Assembly (NCBI GenBank): GCA_039920305.1
Contig: JBDSEA010000236.1
Coordinates: 1-6,766 of the forward strand
Direction of reading: 5' to 3'
DNA length: 6,766 bases
Source: DASRAJ01 sp039920305
Lineage (GTDB): Bacteria > Bacteroidota > Bacteroidia > Chitinophagales > UBA10324
Each line of letters starts with the position of its first letter. Within the stretch, counting starts at the first letter, position 1. The position numbers and the translations under genes were made by a program. Below the pieces are notes generated by a model. It was not told the DNA's origin. It worked only from the letters and a program-made list of their open reading frames with translations, and did no database searches. Shown piece by piece: positions 1 through 6,562 of the stretch.

Positions 1-74
1 TTAATGCCTCCCATACTTTTTTCAGCAGTGGCTTTTATATCGATAGAGGATCTTGCAACGAATGAATTTTGCAT
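1..74 (-). CDS. SRPBCC/AHSA1-like domain protein, 5' end only, frame interrupted
   Basis: This is the start of a minus-strand gene that continues beyond the left edge. From the ATG at 74-72 it reads M-Q-N-S, then FVARSSIDIKATAEK. A shift of one base at the A6 run (plus-strand T6 at 17-22) then gives V-W-E-A-L. The pattern of a short beta strand followed by A-x-x-E-K-V-W-x-A-L is the usual opening of SRPBCC/AHSA1 (START-like, Hsp90-activator-homologue) proteins, which form a helix-grip fold with a hydrophobic ligand cavity. Without the shift the frame reads S-M-G-G-I, which does not fit the family. Either one extra A was inserted in the homopolymer, making a pseudogene, or the base is a sequencing error. 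The gene lies 80 bases downstream of the anti-sigma gene on the same strand and could share its transcript. Only about 24 codons are visible, so the family call is tentative and the function is unknown. Confidence 0.5.
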   Translation of the reverse strand, partial: MQNSFVARSSIDIKATAEKSMGGI

Positions 75-154
75 AATAGAGGAAGATAAATTTATTCAAA
101 GTGTGAAGTAAGCTTAACCCGATGAAAATGCAAATAAAAGGGACGAGGCTGTAA

Positions 155-970
155 CTAAGAATGCACTTTGCCAATTACATACATTTGATCCATGGTGGGA
201 TTAGGGCTGCCACCACGCGGCTCTAGTGTTACTGCAAAAGCGAGTGCATCCGGTGCATCAATCATTTTTAGCATATTGTCAGAATTCACATCAAACATTC
301 CGGCATTTACCGGTTTGTTAGCAGTATCTATATACCACAATTGATATTGCTTATCTGACGGCTGAGCCGGCAGGCGTTTAACATCCAGATATACAGTTTT
401 TGTTTCTTTATTCCAGTAAATCATTGCAATGCTTTCTGGAGATTTGGGTGTTCCCTGCATTGTGATACGTTCAGTATTCGGATCAGTAAGTGCAGTGAGT
501 TGCTCCTGAGCATTTACCAGACTATGACTGGTTGCGTTTAATGCAATCCGGGAAGATTCCTGGGCCTGGGTTAATTGATTAACTTTTTGCTTGTATTGAT
601 CGGCCTGAAGCGCAAACCGGATAGCAAACCCGGCAGCAATAACTAATAGTGCCATGCTTGCAACAGCCAGATAATTTATTGAAGGTGCCTGAGTTGATGA
701 AATCGGGCGTACAATAGGTTTTACTTTTGAATCTGCAACTGTTGCTGAAGATTCCATTTGCTGCATGATTTGCTCCTTTAATCCTGCCGGGGAGATCATG
801 GAATACTTCATCGCATACCGTTCAAGTAAGGTCTGCAGGCTTTCAAGTTCTGTTTTTATTTCAGAAAACTGGCAAGCCTTCAGCTCTGCATCGCGCATTT
901 CTTCTATTGATAGAAGTCCTGTTGCGTAAAGCTCCAGCATTCCCGATTCTATGTACTCACGGTTGTTCAA
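155..970 (-). CDS. Anti-sigma factor with RskA-type C-terminal domain, membrane-anchored
   Basis: This 271-residue protein is probably the membrane anti-sigma factor that holds the ECF sigma factor encoded immediately upstream. Residues 1-75 form a helical cytoplasmic domain (IESGMLELYATGLLS near the start) of the kind that binds sigma. Residues about 98-120 (NYLAVASMALLVIAAGFAIR) form one transmembrane helix, followed by a short helical stalk at about 123-160. Residues about 178-270 match the RskA C-terminal domain, with QLWYID at 210-215 and TLEPRGGSPNPT at 248-259. No HxxxCxxC zinc motif is present in the N-terminal domain. The start codon is TTG (970-968), one base after the sigma stop codon. 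No in-frame ATG lies between the upstream stop and this codon, and the cupin protein at 5337 aligns from the same first residue (MNxRxxIESG). In mycobacteria, RskA is released by regulated proteolysis to free SigK; the signal here is unknown. Confidence 0.88.
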   Translation of the reverse strand: MNNREYIESGMLELYATGLLSIEEMRDAELKACQFSEIKTELESLQTLLERYAMKYSMISPAGLKEQIMQQMESSATVADSKVKPIVRPISSTQAPSINYLAVASMALLVIAAGFAIRFALQADQYKQKVNQLTQAQESSRIALNATSHSLVNAQEQLTALTDPNTERITMQGTPKSPESIAMIYWNKETKTVYLDVKRLPAQPSDKQYQLWYIDTANKPVNAGMFDVNSDNMLKMIDAPDALAFAVTLEPRGGSPNPTMDQMYVIGKVHS

Positions 971-971
971 T

Positions 972-1496
972 TCAAAAAATTTTCCTCAGTTCCAGGATTG
1001 CCATACGCATTCTTGTCTTTACAGTTCCCAAAGGAATTTTTAATGCCTCTGCAATTTCCATTTGAGTGTAACCGCCGAAATAAGCAAGATCAATGATGGT
1101 CCGCTGCTCAGGTCGCAACTTGTCAAGCAAAGCCTTTAAACCTATGTGCTCCGGTTTGAAAGAAGTGCTTTTGTGAGCATCAATATGAATTACGATGTTC
1201 TCAACATCAAGGTTTTTGTTTTGATTCTTGAAACCCTTGCTTCGGGTCGTATCAATGGCAAGATTCCGGGCAATATTTACGAGCCATGTGAAAAGCTTTC
1301 CCTTGGTTTTATCATAATGTGAAAAGTGGCTCCATATTTTCACAAAGCTTTCCTGCATTACATCGGCAGCTGTATTCTCATCCTGCACGATCCTGAAGAT
1401 CACTCCATACAATGCTGCGGAATAGTTATCGTAGAGGTAACTAAATGCTTGCTTGTCCTTTTTGAAGAGAAGGCTTATGAGTTCTTCCTCACTCAT
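972..1496 (-). CDS. ECF-family RNA polymerase sigma factor (sigma-70 regions 2 and 4)
   Basis: This group 4 (ECF) sigma factor of 174 residues directs RNA polymerase to a small regulon. Region 2 spans roughly residues 14-88, with the core-binding and -10-recognition stretch QDENTAADVMQESFVKIW followed by FTWLVNIARNLAIDTTRSK. Region 4 spans about 122-174 and carries the -35-binding helix-turn-helix YTQMEIAEALKIPLGTVKTR. The length and the absence of region 3 are typical of ECF factors. The ATG at 1496-1494 is preferred because a candidate promoter ends near 1528. A TTG at 1520 would add eight low-complexity residues and leave almost no leader. The gene is followed after one base by its anti-sigma gene, the usual arrangement of an ECF unit. 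Pairing with an RskA-type protein places it near the SigK-like ECF groups, but the inducing signal and the regulon cannot be read from the sequence. Confidence 0.9.
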   Translation of the reverse strand: MSEEELISLLFKKDKQAFSYLYDNYSAALYGVIFRIVQDENTAADVMQESFVKIWSHFSHYDKTKGKLFTWLVNIARNLAIDTTRSKGFKNQNKNLDVENIVIHIDAHKSTSFKPEHIGLKALLDKLRPEQRTIIDLAYFGGYTQMEIAEALKIPLGTVKTRMRMAILELRKIF

Positions 1497-1527
1497 TGAT
1501 GTTGATCCGGTAGATTCCAAGCGGGGA

Positions 1528-1558
1528 CAAATATCAACCGAAATTCCGGGTTAAGCAA
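1528..1558 (-). promoter_or_regulatory. Candidate promoter of the sigma/anti-sigma operon
   Basis: On the minus strand TTGC (1558-1555) is followed after 19 bases by GATATTTG (1535-1528). The Bacteroidota housekeeping consensus is TTTG, about 19 bases, then TAnnTTTG. The spacing fits, but the first base of the second box and two bases of the first box deviate. The same stretch also holds GGAATT upstream of GTCC, which loosely resembles an ECF promoter and could point to autoregulation. The predicted leader is about 25 bases to the ATG at 1496. Confidence 0.3.
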
Positions 1559-1571
1559 CTCCCCAATCATG

Positions 1572-1588
1572 AATTGAAAAATTCAATT
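1572..1588. repeat. AT-rich inverted repeat between smc and the sigma gene
   Basis: AATTGAA (1572-1578) and TTCAATT (1582-1588) form a perfect 7-bp stem with a 3-base loop. It lies about 40 bases past the smc stop codon, so it might end or weaken smc transcription. There is no GC-rich stem and no clear U tract directly after it on the minus strand, so a strong intrinsic terminator is unlikely. In such an AT-rich spacer it may also be chance. Confidence 0.3.
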
Positions 1589-1626
1589 GCTTATTACTGA
1601 TTAATTTTTAAACATTTATATTTTTT

Positions 1627-4600
1627 TCAGTTCAAGCTTCTGAAATCCACAGGAACAACCCTGCTTACACCTTCTTCCTGCATGGTAATTCCATAAATCA
1701 CATCCACTGCGGTCATCGTTTGCTTGTTATGGGTAACAAGAATGAATTGTGATTTTCTGGAGAAGTCACGAATGATTCCGTTGAATTTTGAAATGTTTGC
1801 ATCATCCAGCGGTGCATCAACCTCATCAAGTATGCAAAATGGAGCCGGTTTGTACATGTATAAGGCGAACAGAAGTGAAATAGCAGTAAGGGTTTTTTCT
1901 CCCCCTGACAACTGATCAATAATCTGTGGACGCTTACCCTTAGGCCTGGCAATGATCTGAATTTTTGATTCAAGAATATCATTTGAATTTTCAAGAACGA
2001 GATCGCATTCATCATCAATTGTAAATAAGCTTTTGAATACACTCTGAAAATTTTCCTTCACCGCATTAAAAGCCTCCATAAACTTTTCCCTTGCTGTATT
2101 TTCAATTTCATCAATGGTTTGAAGTAATGATGCTTTCGCATTCATCAAATCATTTTTCTGATTAAAAATAAAATCATGACGCTGTTTCATTTCATTAAAT
2201 GCCTCCATTGCCATCGGGTTTATTTCTCCGTAAGTCTCAATACGGTTTTTACTCCGCGCAGCTTTTTGTTCCACTTCTTCAGGGTTTAACTCAGTATCAG
2301 GCTCACGATCCATCAATCCTTCGAGATCAATCCTGAACTCAATCTGGAGGCGATCACGAAGAGAATTTAACTGCATCTTCAAGCCGGTTATTTTATCACG
2401 GACCTCATTAAGGCTTTTGTCAACGTGGTCTTTGCTCTTAGTATGTGTACGAATTTGCTCCTCAAGTCCTGCGATCCTTAAGCGACTATCCTGATACAAA
2501 TGCTCAGCTGCTCCTGCCATATTCTCTTTCTCCTCTTTAAAAGAATAATCCTGTATAATTGCAGCTTCTGCTACTGAAAGCTTTTCCTGAAGTTCTGAAA
2601 TTGCGTTAACAGCATTGTTAAATTCATTTTGATTTGATTCAATAAGTTGCATTGTACTCAGGTGTTGCTGATTTTTAAAATCCAGTTCACGCTCAAACGA
2701 TGCGAGTTTGTTTTGCTGCTGAACAAACTGAATATTATTCTCATTGAACAGATTGGATGATGCATTCAGTTTTTGCTCCGCTTTATCGAATGAATGATTC
2801 AATTCATCAAGCAATAGCCTGAAGCCGTTTTTTTTGTCCGAATGGATTGCATGGTGGTTTTGAAAATTCAGCTGTTCAGCTTGAATGGATTCAAGGATAT
2901 CATTTATCTGCTGTTCCCGGTCATGGTAATTCCTGAAAAAGCCATTCATACTTTCTATGCGCGTAAGTGCTGTAGAAATTTTGTTCTTTACCTCATTATG
3001 CGCCTCACGTGCATTTTCCAGTTCCAAATCATGGGAGGAATTTTTTAGATCCGTTAAATGCTGGTTGAGATTCTGAACTCTGTTCTGTAATTGAATGGCG
3101 TGATTTTGCTGCTGATTTATCTCTGATTCAAGTGATTCCAGATTCTTTACTCGCCCTAATCTCTTACCAGCAAATGAACCGACCTGCCCGCCTGAAACAC
3201 TGAATCTGGAGCGAATAAATTTCCCGCTTCTGGCTATCAGGGTTACGTCATTTGAAACACGATGTATTACGGCTTCATTTTCTTCCTGCAAAATGAACAC
3301 TCCGGATAGCAGGTAGTTTACCAGCTTTCGGAATTTTGGATCAACCTCTACAACTTCCAGCGCAACAATAGAACGGGGAGGGGGAAATAAGCTTGGTGCC
3401 GGCTTTTCTTCAAAGTCATTAAGCACAAAAAAATTTGACCTTCCCTTCATGGCGCTGCTTAATAAATTAACTGCGTTCATCGCCTCCTGCATATCAGTAA
3501 CCACGTAGTAATTAAGATAGGGATCAAGAAAATTTTCTACTGCTACCCGATATTCGGCCGGGCAGGATATGATATCCGAAAGAAGGGGTGCATTAGTTGC
3601 CCACTCGGGATGCTGCCTCAGGAATTTAATGCTTTCCGGAAACCCTTCCATGTTATCAATAAAGCTCCGTGTAAGATTGAATTCATTCTGCCGGGCATCA
3701 AGATGCCGGTGAATGGCGCGTAACTCTTCCCGCACCGTGTCAAGTTCTTCCTCTGCTGAATTTATCTGTTCCTGCAGTTTATCCCCTGCATGAGTCAGCT
3801 CAAATACATTCTTTTTTTTCACCTGCTCTTCACTTCGCAGCGAATTCAATTCTTCATTAAGCAGCTCATGCTCCTGCTTCCTGTTGTTGTAATCTATGGT
3901 GCTGCGCTCATACTCCTGCTGCAGATTTTGTTTCTGCACCTCAAGAATTGTCAGGTTTTTTTCACTTTCAGCAAGATCTTTTTCAACACCACGCATAAAT
4001 GCTGACTGTTCTTCCAGCCGCAATTTTATTCCGGCATGATCCATCCTGTCATTACCAAGAGCAATTTTAGCTTTATTCAATTCCTCCGATTGCATTTTTA
4101 AAACGGTTGCTTCCTGATTCCTTTGCAATGAAACCGAAGAAATTACTGAAGTAATCTCCTGAATTTCATTTTGTGACTTTGCTATTTGTAATACAAGCGC
4201 CTGCTTTCTGTCTTTCTGAAATTTCAGATTCTCTGAAAGAATATTTTTAGAATGCTCCTTTTGCTTAATCTCCGCAACAAATTCATTCAATTCTTTTTGT
4301 GCTGACAACATTCTTTTTTCTTTCATGATGTTCTCAGTCTTTTCCTGCTCCGCTGCTGCCTGAAACATTGAATACTCAGCTTCAATTTTAAGCTTTTGAT
4401 CTTCCTGCTGCTCGAGTTGCTGCTGCATCTCAGCAAAAGATTTCTTAAATCCCTGAAGTGTGAACAGGGCTAGCTCAATGCTAAGCGCCCGGTATTCTTC
4501 CTTTAATTTATAATATCGTTCGGTTTTACGTGCCTGGCTTTCGAGCGCCTTCAAATTATTTTCAATTTCGAAAAGCAGATCATCGACACGATTTAAATCA

Positions 4601-5157
4601 AGCTGGGTAGCTTCGAGCTTATTGAAAGTTTCTTTCTTTCGCGCTTTATATTTTGAAATTCCTGCTGCCTGCTCAAATAATCTTCTGCGTGAATGATCCT
4701 TATCATTCAATATTTCATCAACCATTCCAAGCTCAATGATTGCATATGAATCACTGCTGATACCAGTGTCAAGGAAAAGGGAGGTTATATCCTTAAGACG
4801 GCATGTAATGCCGTTGAGCTTGTATTCACTGTCGCCATTTCTAAAGTAGTGGCGTGAAATTGTTAGTGTATGATATTCGATTGGAAGTAAATTGCGATCA
4901 TTGTCGAATGTAAGAGCAACTTCGGCAAGTGAAGAAGCTTTACGCTGTTTGGTTCCATTGAAAATGATGTTTTCCATTTTTTCCGAACGAAGCATCGTGG
5001 TCTTCTGTTCACCAAGCACCCATCGGATAGCGTCTACAATATTTGATTTGCCGCAACCGTTAGGTCCTACAACACCGGTAATGGCATCATTGAAATTAAT
5101 GGTAGTTTTTTCAGGGAAGCTTTTGAAGCCTTTTATTTCAAGACTGACTAATCGCAT
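1627..5157 (-). CDS. smc: Chromosome segregation protein Smc (condensin ATPase)
   Basis: Smc is the ATP-driven core of bacterial condensin. It dimerises at its hinge, closes at its head with ScpA/ScpB, and extrudes DNA loops to organise and separate chromosomes. The 1176 residues match the usual family length. The N-terminal head carries the Walker A GPNGCGKSN (31-39) and FEQAAGISKYKARKKE (161-176). Coiled-coil arms rich in Q, E, K and L run from about 175 to 500 and about 670 to 1000. The hinge lies between, about 505-665, with SVSGGQVGSF near its end. The C-terminal head has EINPMAMEAF, the ABC signature LSGGEKTLTA (1083-1092), the Walker B and D-loop FCILDEVDAPLDD (about 1107-1119) and the H-loop VTHNK. 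All catalytic motifs look intact, but the usual Q-loop glutamine (GQG) is replaced in IIELGMVDEIL, which I recall as common in Bacteroidota Smc. The ATG at 5157 begins the standard MRL-x-x-LEIKGFKSF opening. No scpA or scpB gene is in view. Confidence 0.97.
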   Translation of the reverse strand: MRLVSLEIKGFKSFPEKTTINFNDAITGVVGPNGCGKSNIVDAIRWVLGEQKTTMLRSEKMENIIFNGTKQRKASSLAEVALTFDNDRNLLPIEYHTLTISRHYFRNGDSEYKLNGITCRLKDITSLFLDTGISSDSYAIIELGMVDEILNDKDHSRRRLFEQAAGISKYKARKKETFNKLEATQLDLNRVDDLLFEIENNLKALESQARKTERYYKLKEEYRALSIELALFTLQGFKKSFAEMQQQLEQQEDQKLKIEAEYSMFQAAAEQEKTENIMKEKRMLSAQKELNEFVAEIKQKEHSKNILSENLKFQKDRKQALVLQIAKSQNEIQEITSVISSVSLQRNQEATVLKMQSEELNKAKIALGNDRMDHAGIKLRLEEQSAFMRGVEKDLAESEKNLTILEVQKQNLQQEYERSTIDYNNRKQEHELLNEELNSLRSEEQVKKKNVFELTHAGDKLQEQINSAEEELDTVREELRAIHRHLDARQNEFNLTRSFIDNMEGFPESIKFLRQHPEWATNAPLLSDIISCPAEYRVAVENFLDPYLNYYVVTDMQEAMNAVNLLSSAMKGRSNFFVLNDFEEKPAPSLFPPPRSIVALEVVEVDPKFRKLVNYLLSGVFILQEENEAVIHRVSNDVTLIARSGKFIRSRFSVSGGQVGSFAGKRLGRVKNLESLESEINQQQNHAIQLQNRVQNLNQHLTDLKNSSHDLELENAREAHNEVKNKISTALTRIESMNGFFRNYHDREQQINDILESIQAEQLNFQNHHAIHSDKKNGFRLLLDELNHSFDKAEQKLNASSNLFNENNIQFVQQQNKLASFERELDFKNQQHLSTMQLIESNQNEFNNAVNAISELQEKLSVAEAAIIQDYSFKEEKENMAGAAEHLYQDSRLRIAGLEEQIRTHTKSKDHVDKSLNEVRDKITGLKMQLNSLRDRLQIEFRIDLEGLMDREPDTELNPEEVEQKAARSKNRIETYGEINPMAMEAFNEMKQRHDFIFNQKNDLMNAKASLLQTIDEIENTAREKFMEAFNAVKENFQSVFKSLFTIDDECDLVLENSNDILESKIQIIARPKGKRPQIIDQLSGGEKTLTAISLLFALYMYKPAPFCILDEVDAPLDDANISKFNGIIRDFSRKSQFILVTHNKQTMTAVDVIYGITMQEEGVSRVVPVDFRSLN

Positions 5158-5171
5158 GAAATTTGTTTTTA

Positions 5172-5203
5172 CAAAGTTAGCGATTCAGTATAGGTAAAAT
5201 CAA
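5172..5203 (-). promoter_or_regulatory. smc promoter, Bacteroidota-type (TTG / TAnnTTTG)
   Basis: On the minus strand TAACTTTG (5179-5172) matches the Bacteroidota -7 consensus TAnnTTTG at every fixed base. A TTG (5203-5201) lies 21 bases upstream, close to the usual 19-base spacing for the -33 box. Only 14 bases separate the -7 box from the smc ATG at 5157, so the predicted untranslated leader would be under 10 bases. This agrees with the lack of a ribosome binding site there. Confidence 0.5.
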
Positions 5204-5285
5204 GCAGTGTTAATATGTTGAAAACTGAAGCTGAAACAATCCATGAGAACTGAGGATCTGATTATTTTTAAGGAAAATTTCCGGA

Positions 5286-5311
5286 GGAACCATTCATTAA
5301 AATATTTCGTA
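5286..5311 (+). promoter_or_regulatory. Candidate ECF-type promoter of the cupin/anti-sigma gene
   Basis: GGAACC (5286-5291), 16 bases, then CGTA (5308-5311) fit the general ECF promoter pattern, in which the -35 contains AAC and the -10 contains CGT or GTC at 16-17 bases. The start codon at 5337 is 25 bases further on, a reasonable leader. No good TAnnTTTG box is seen in the same place. If correct, an ECF sigma, perhaps the one at 972-1496, would drive this gene. Short patterns like this arise by chance, so the call is tentative. Confidence 0.3.
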
Positions 5312-5336
5312 GGTTAGTAAGGTTACAGGAACATCA

Positions 5337-5933
5337 ATGAACGCAAGACAATTAATCGAGTCAGGAATTATCGAGCTATATGTCCTTGGCATTGCAAGTG
5401 ACGTGGAGAAAAAGCTTGTTGAAAAATTAGCCTTGAGCGAAGAAAATGTACTCAATGAAATAAAAGCTGTTAATGAGGTCCTTGGTAATTACGCAGCATC
5501 TGAAGCAATGATGTATAACAGGCCAGGGCTGAGAAATAAAATTATGGACACCCTGGATTCATATTCCTCTAATCTTCCACCCCTATTGACGGCTGAATCT
5601 ACCCCGAAGCAATGGCTGGATTATTTAGCGGCACAACATATTAATCCACCCAGCCGGTTCAGTGGAATCTATTTTCTCGAACTACCCGGAACAAAAGAAT
5701 ATTATACTTATGCCGTATGGGGGAAAAATGGTGATTTTGTACCAGAAGAAGTACATACATCCAAAGATGAATATCTTTTTGTATGTTCAGGTGAATGTGA
5801 GATGAATATTGACGGAAAAAAGACCATGCACAAAGCAGGTGATTATATTGAAATCCCCAGTGGTCTTTCACATTTTGGACGGGTTCTGGGTGCTGAAACA
5901 ATGCTTGTAATCGGTCAAAGACGGGCTGCTTAA
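5337..5933 (+). CDS. Anti-sigma-like N-terminal domain fused to a cupin domain (ChrR-like architecture)
   Basis: This soluble protein of 198 residues has two parts. Residues 1-76 align end to end with the N-terminal domain of the membrane anti-sigma factor at 155-970: both begin MNxRxxIESG, then share an x-ELYxxG turn and a GLxxxIM segment near residues 64-70. Residues about 105-195 form a single cupin barrel. Motif 1 retains H140 and E145 (VHTSKDEYLF) followed by SGE, and motif 2 is GDYIEIPSGLSH with H179. The second histidine of the usual HxH is serine here, so the metal site may be incomplete. No transmembrane helix or signal peptide is seen. ChrR of Rhodobacter has the same domain order and releases its ECF sigma on singlet-oxygen stress, but it has a zinc motif that is absent here. 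No sigma gene adjoins; the nearest lies beyond smc. Binding to a sigma factor and ligand sensing by the cupin are inferences. The ATG at 5337 agrees with the paralogue's start. Confidence 0.85.
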   Translation: MNARQLIESGIIELYVLGIASDVEKKLVEKLALSEENVLNEIKAVNEVLGNYAASEAMMYNRPGLRNKIMDTLDSYSSNLPPLLTAESTPKQWLDYLAAQHINPPSRFSGIYFLELPGTKEYYTYAVWGKNGDFVPEEVHTSKDEYLFVCSGECEMNIDGKKTMHKAGDYIEIPSGLSHFGRVLGAETMLVIGQRRAA

Positions 5934-5935
5934 GT

Positions 5936-6420
5936 CTATTCTGAAATCCATACCACAGAGTTACCTGTATCATACTCATTCTGTTCCCATAATTTATTAT
6001 ACGGATCCGTTATCCAGTTACCGTCAACTACATATTTATATTTGTGCTTACCCGGCGAAAGATGCACACTAAAGATCCATTCATTTCCCAACTGCTTCAT
6101 GAGCATTGTTTCCGGCGCCCAGTTGTTAAAATCACCTGTGAGGTAAACTGATTTTGCAATACTGAAACCTTAAGCCTGAAAGTATAGTTAGGATCAATAA
6201 TGAGAAATGAATTTTTAGTACCCTGTTCATTATCCAATGCGACAGGATTGGCAGGATACTGATCCACTTACCATCCCATCCCCCGGTGGGTCTATACAAG
6301 TACAATTCAGTTTCACTCCAATAATGAAATGTTCCGGAAAGGATTACATGCCTGCCATTTGTAAAACAGGTCAACTTAAAAAGATAGGCTTGCCAATGGC
6401 AAATATGTCATAACCGGCTT
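5936..6420 (-). pseudogene. Decayed protein with two CBM48-type glycogen-binding (E-set) modules
   Basis: Read on the minus strand in joined frames, this region encodes two related beta-sandwich modules of the AMPK-beta/isoamylase N-terminal type, which bind glycogen or starch-like glucans. The C-terminal module (about 6180-5936) is complete: VYLTGDFNNWAPE, then NEWIFSVHLSPGKHKYKYVV, DGNWITDPYN and a TAG stop at 5938-5936. The first module reads LFKLTCFTNGRHVILSGTFHYW, then LYLYRPTGGW, running directly into DGKWIS. About 17 residues found at the matching place in module 2 are missing. Frames change near 6386, 6257 and 6168, each restored by adding one base (giving GKP-YLFKL, WIS-DPANPVALDNE and FRLK-GFSIAKS). 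Stops close the frame upstream of about 6421 and no start codon is evident, so the 5' end is lost or lies out of frame. Only 2 bases separate its stop from that of the cupin gene. Sequencing errors are an alternative, but the intact 3.5-kb smc makes clustered errors here unlikely. Confidence 0.75.
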
Positions 6421-6449
6421 TAACTAATTAATAGGTGATCTTAGAGCGG

Positions 6450-6472
6450 GTCATGTTGAGCCTGGCGAAGGG
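6450..6472. repeat. Possible copy of a dispersed intergenic repeat
   Basis: The stretch GTCATGTTGAGCCTGGCGAA followed by GGG resembles the short dispersed sequence GTCATnnTGAGCnTGnCGAAG that I recall from intergenic regions of many Bacteroidota and other bacterial genomes. It is more GC-rich than its surroundings and lies in non-coding DNA between the pseudogene and the HAD gene. Only one copy is present in this window, so the repeat status rests on recall. Confidence 0.35.
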
Positions 6473-6562
6473 TAAACTAATATCGGATTTATTTCCAAAC
6501 AGCTTCTTTAGAAAAGAAAAAATAATTTTCAATATGCTTGCTTTTGCTGATTCTTTTTCGAA

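Noticed and set aside
1..111. Open plus-strand frame of 36 codons ending in TAA at 109-111
   Set aside because: It has no recognisable family pattern, whereas the minus strand of the same bases shows a good SRPBCC/AHSA1 opening.
1497..1520. Extension of the sigma gene to a TTG start at 1520
   Set aside because: It adds eight Ser/Thr-rich residues with no family match and would leave almost no leader after the candidate promoter; the ATG at 1496 is the better choice.
1713..5197. Several short open frames opposite or inside smc
   Set aside because: They are shadows of the smc reading frame with no family-like residue patterns.
5659..5979. Minus-strand open frame overlapping the cupin gene
   Set aside because: It lies opposite a well-supported cupin domain and has no recognisable domain; the CBM48 remnant that shares its right-hand end is read in a different frame.
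6132..6374. An 80-codon minus-strand frame as an independent gene
   Set aside because: Only its first half resembles a CBM48 module; after the frame break near 6257 the residues become random. It is a fragment of the pseudogene and starts with TTG inside the module.
6504..6518. TTCTTT-AGA-AAAGAA hairpin as a terminator of the HAD gene
   Set aside because: The 6-bp stem contains a single G-C pair and is not clearly followed by a U tract on the minus strand; it is within chance expectation for AT-rich DNA.
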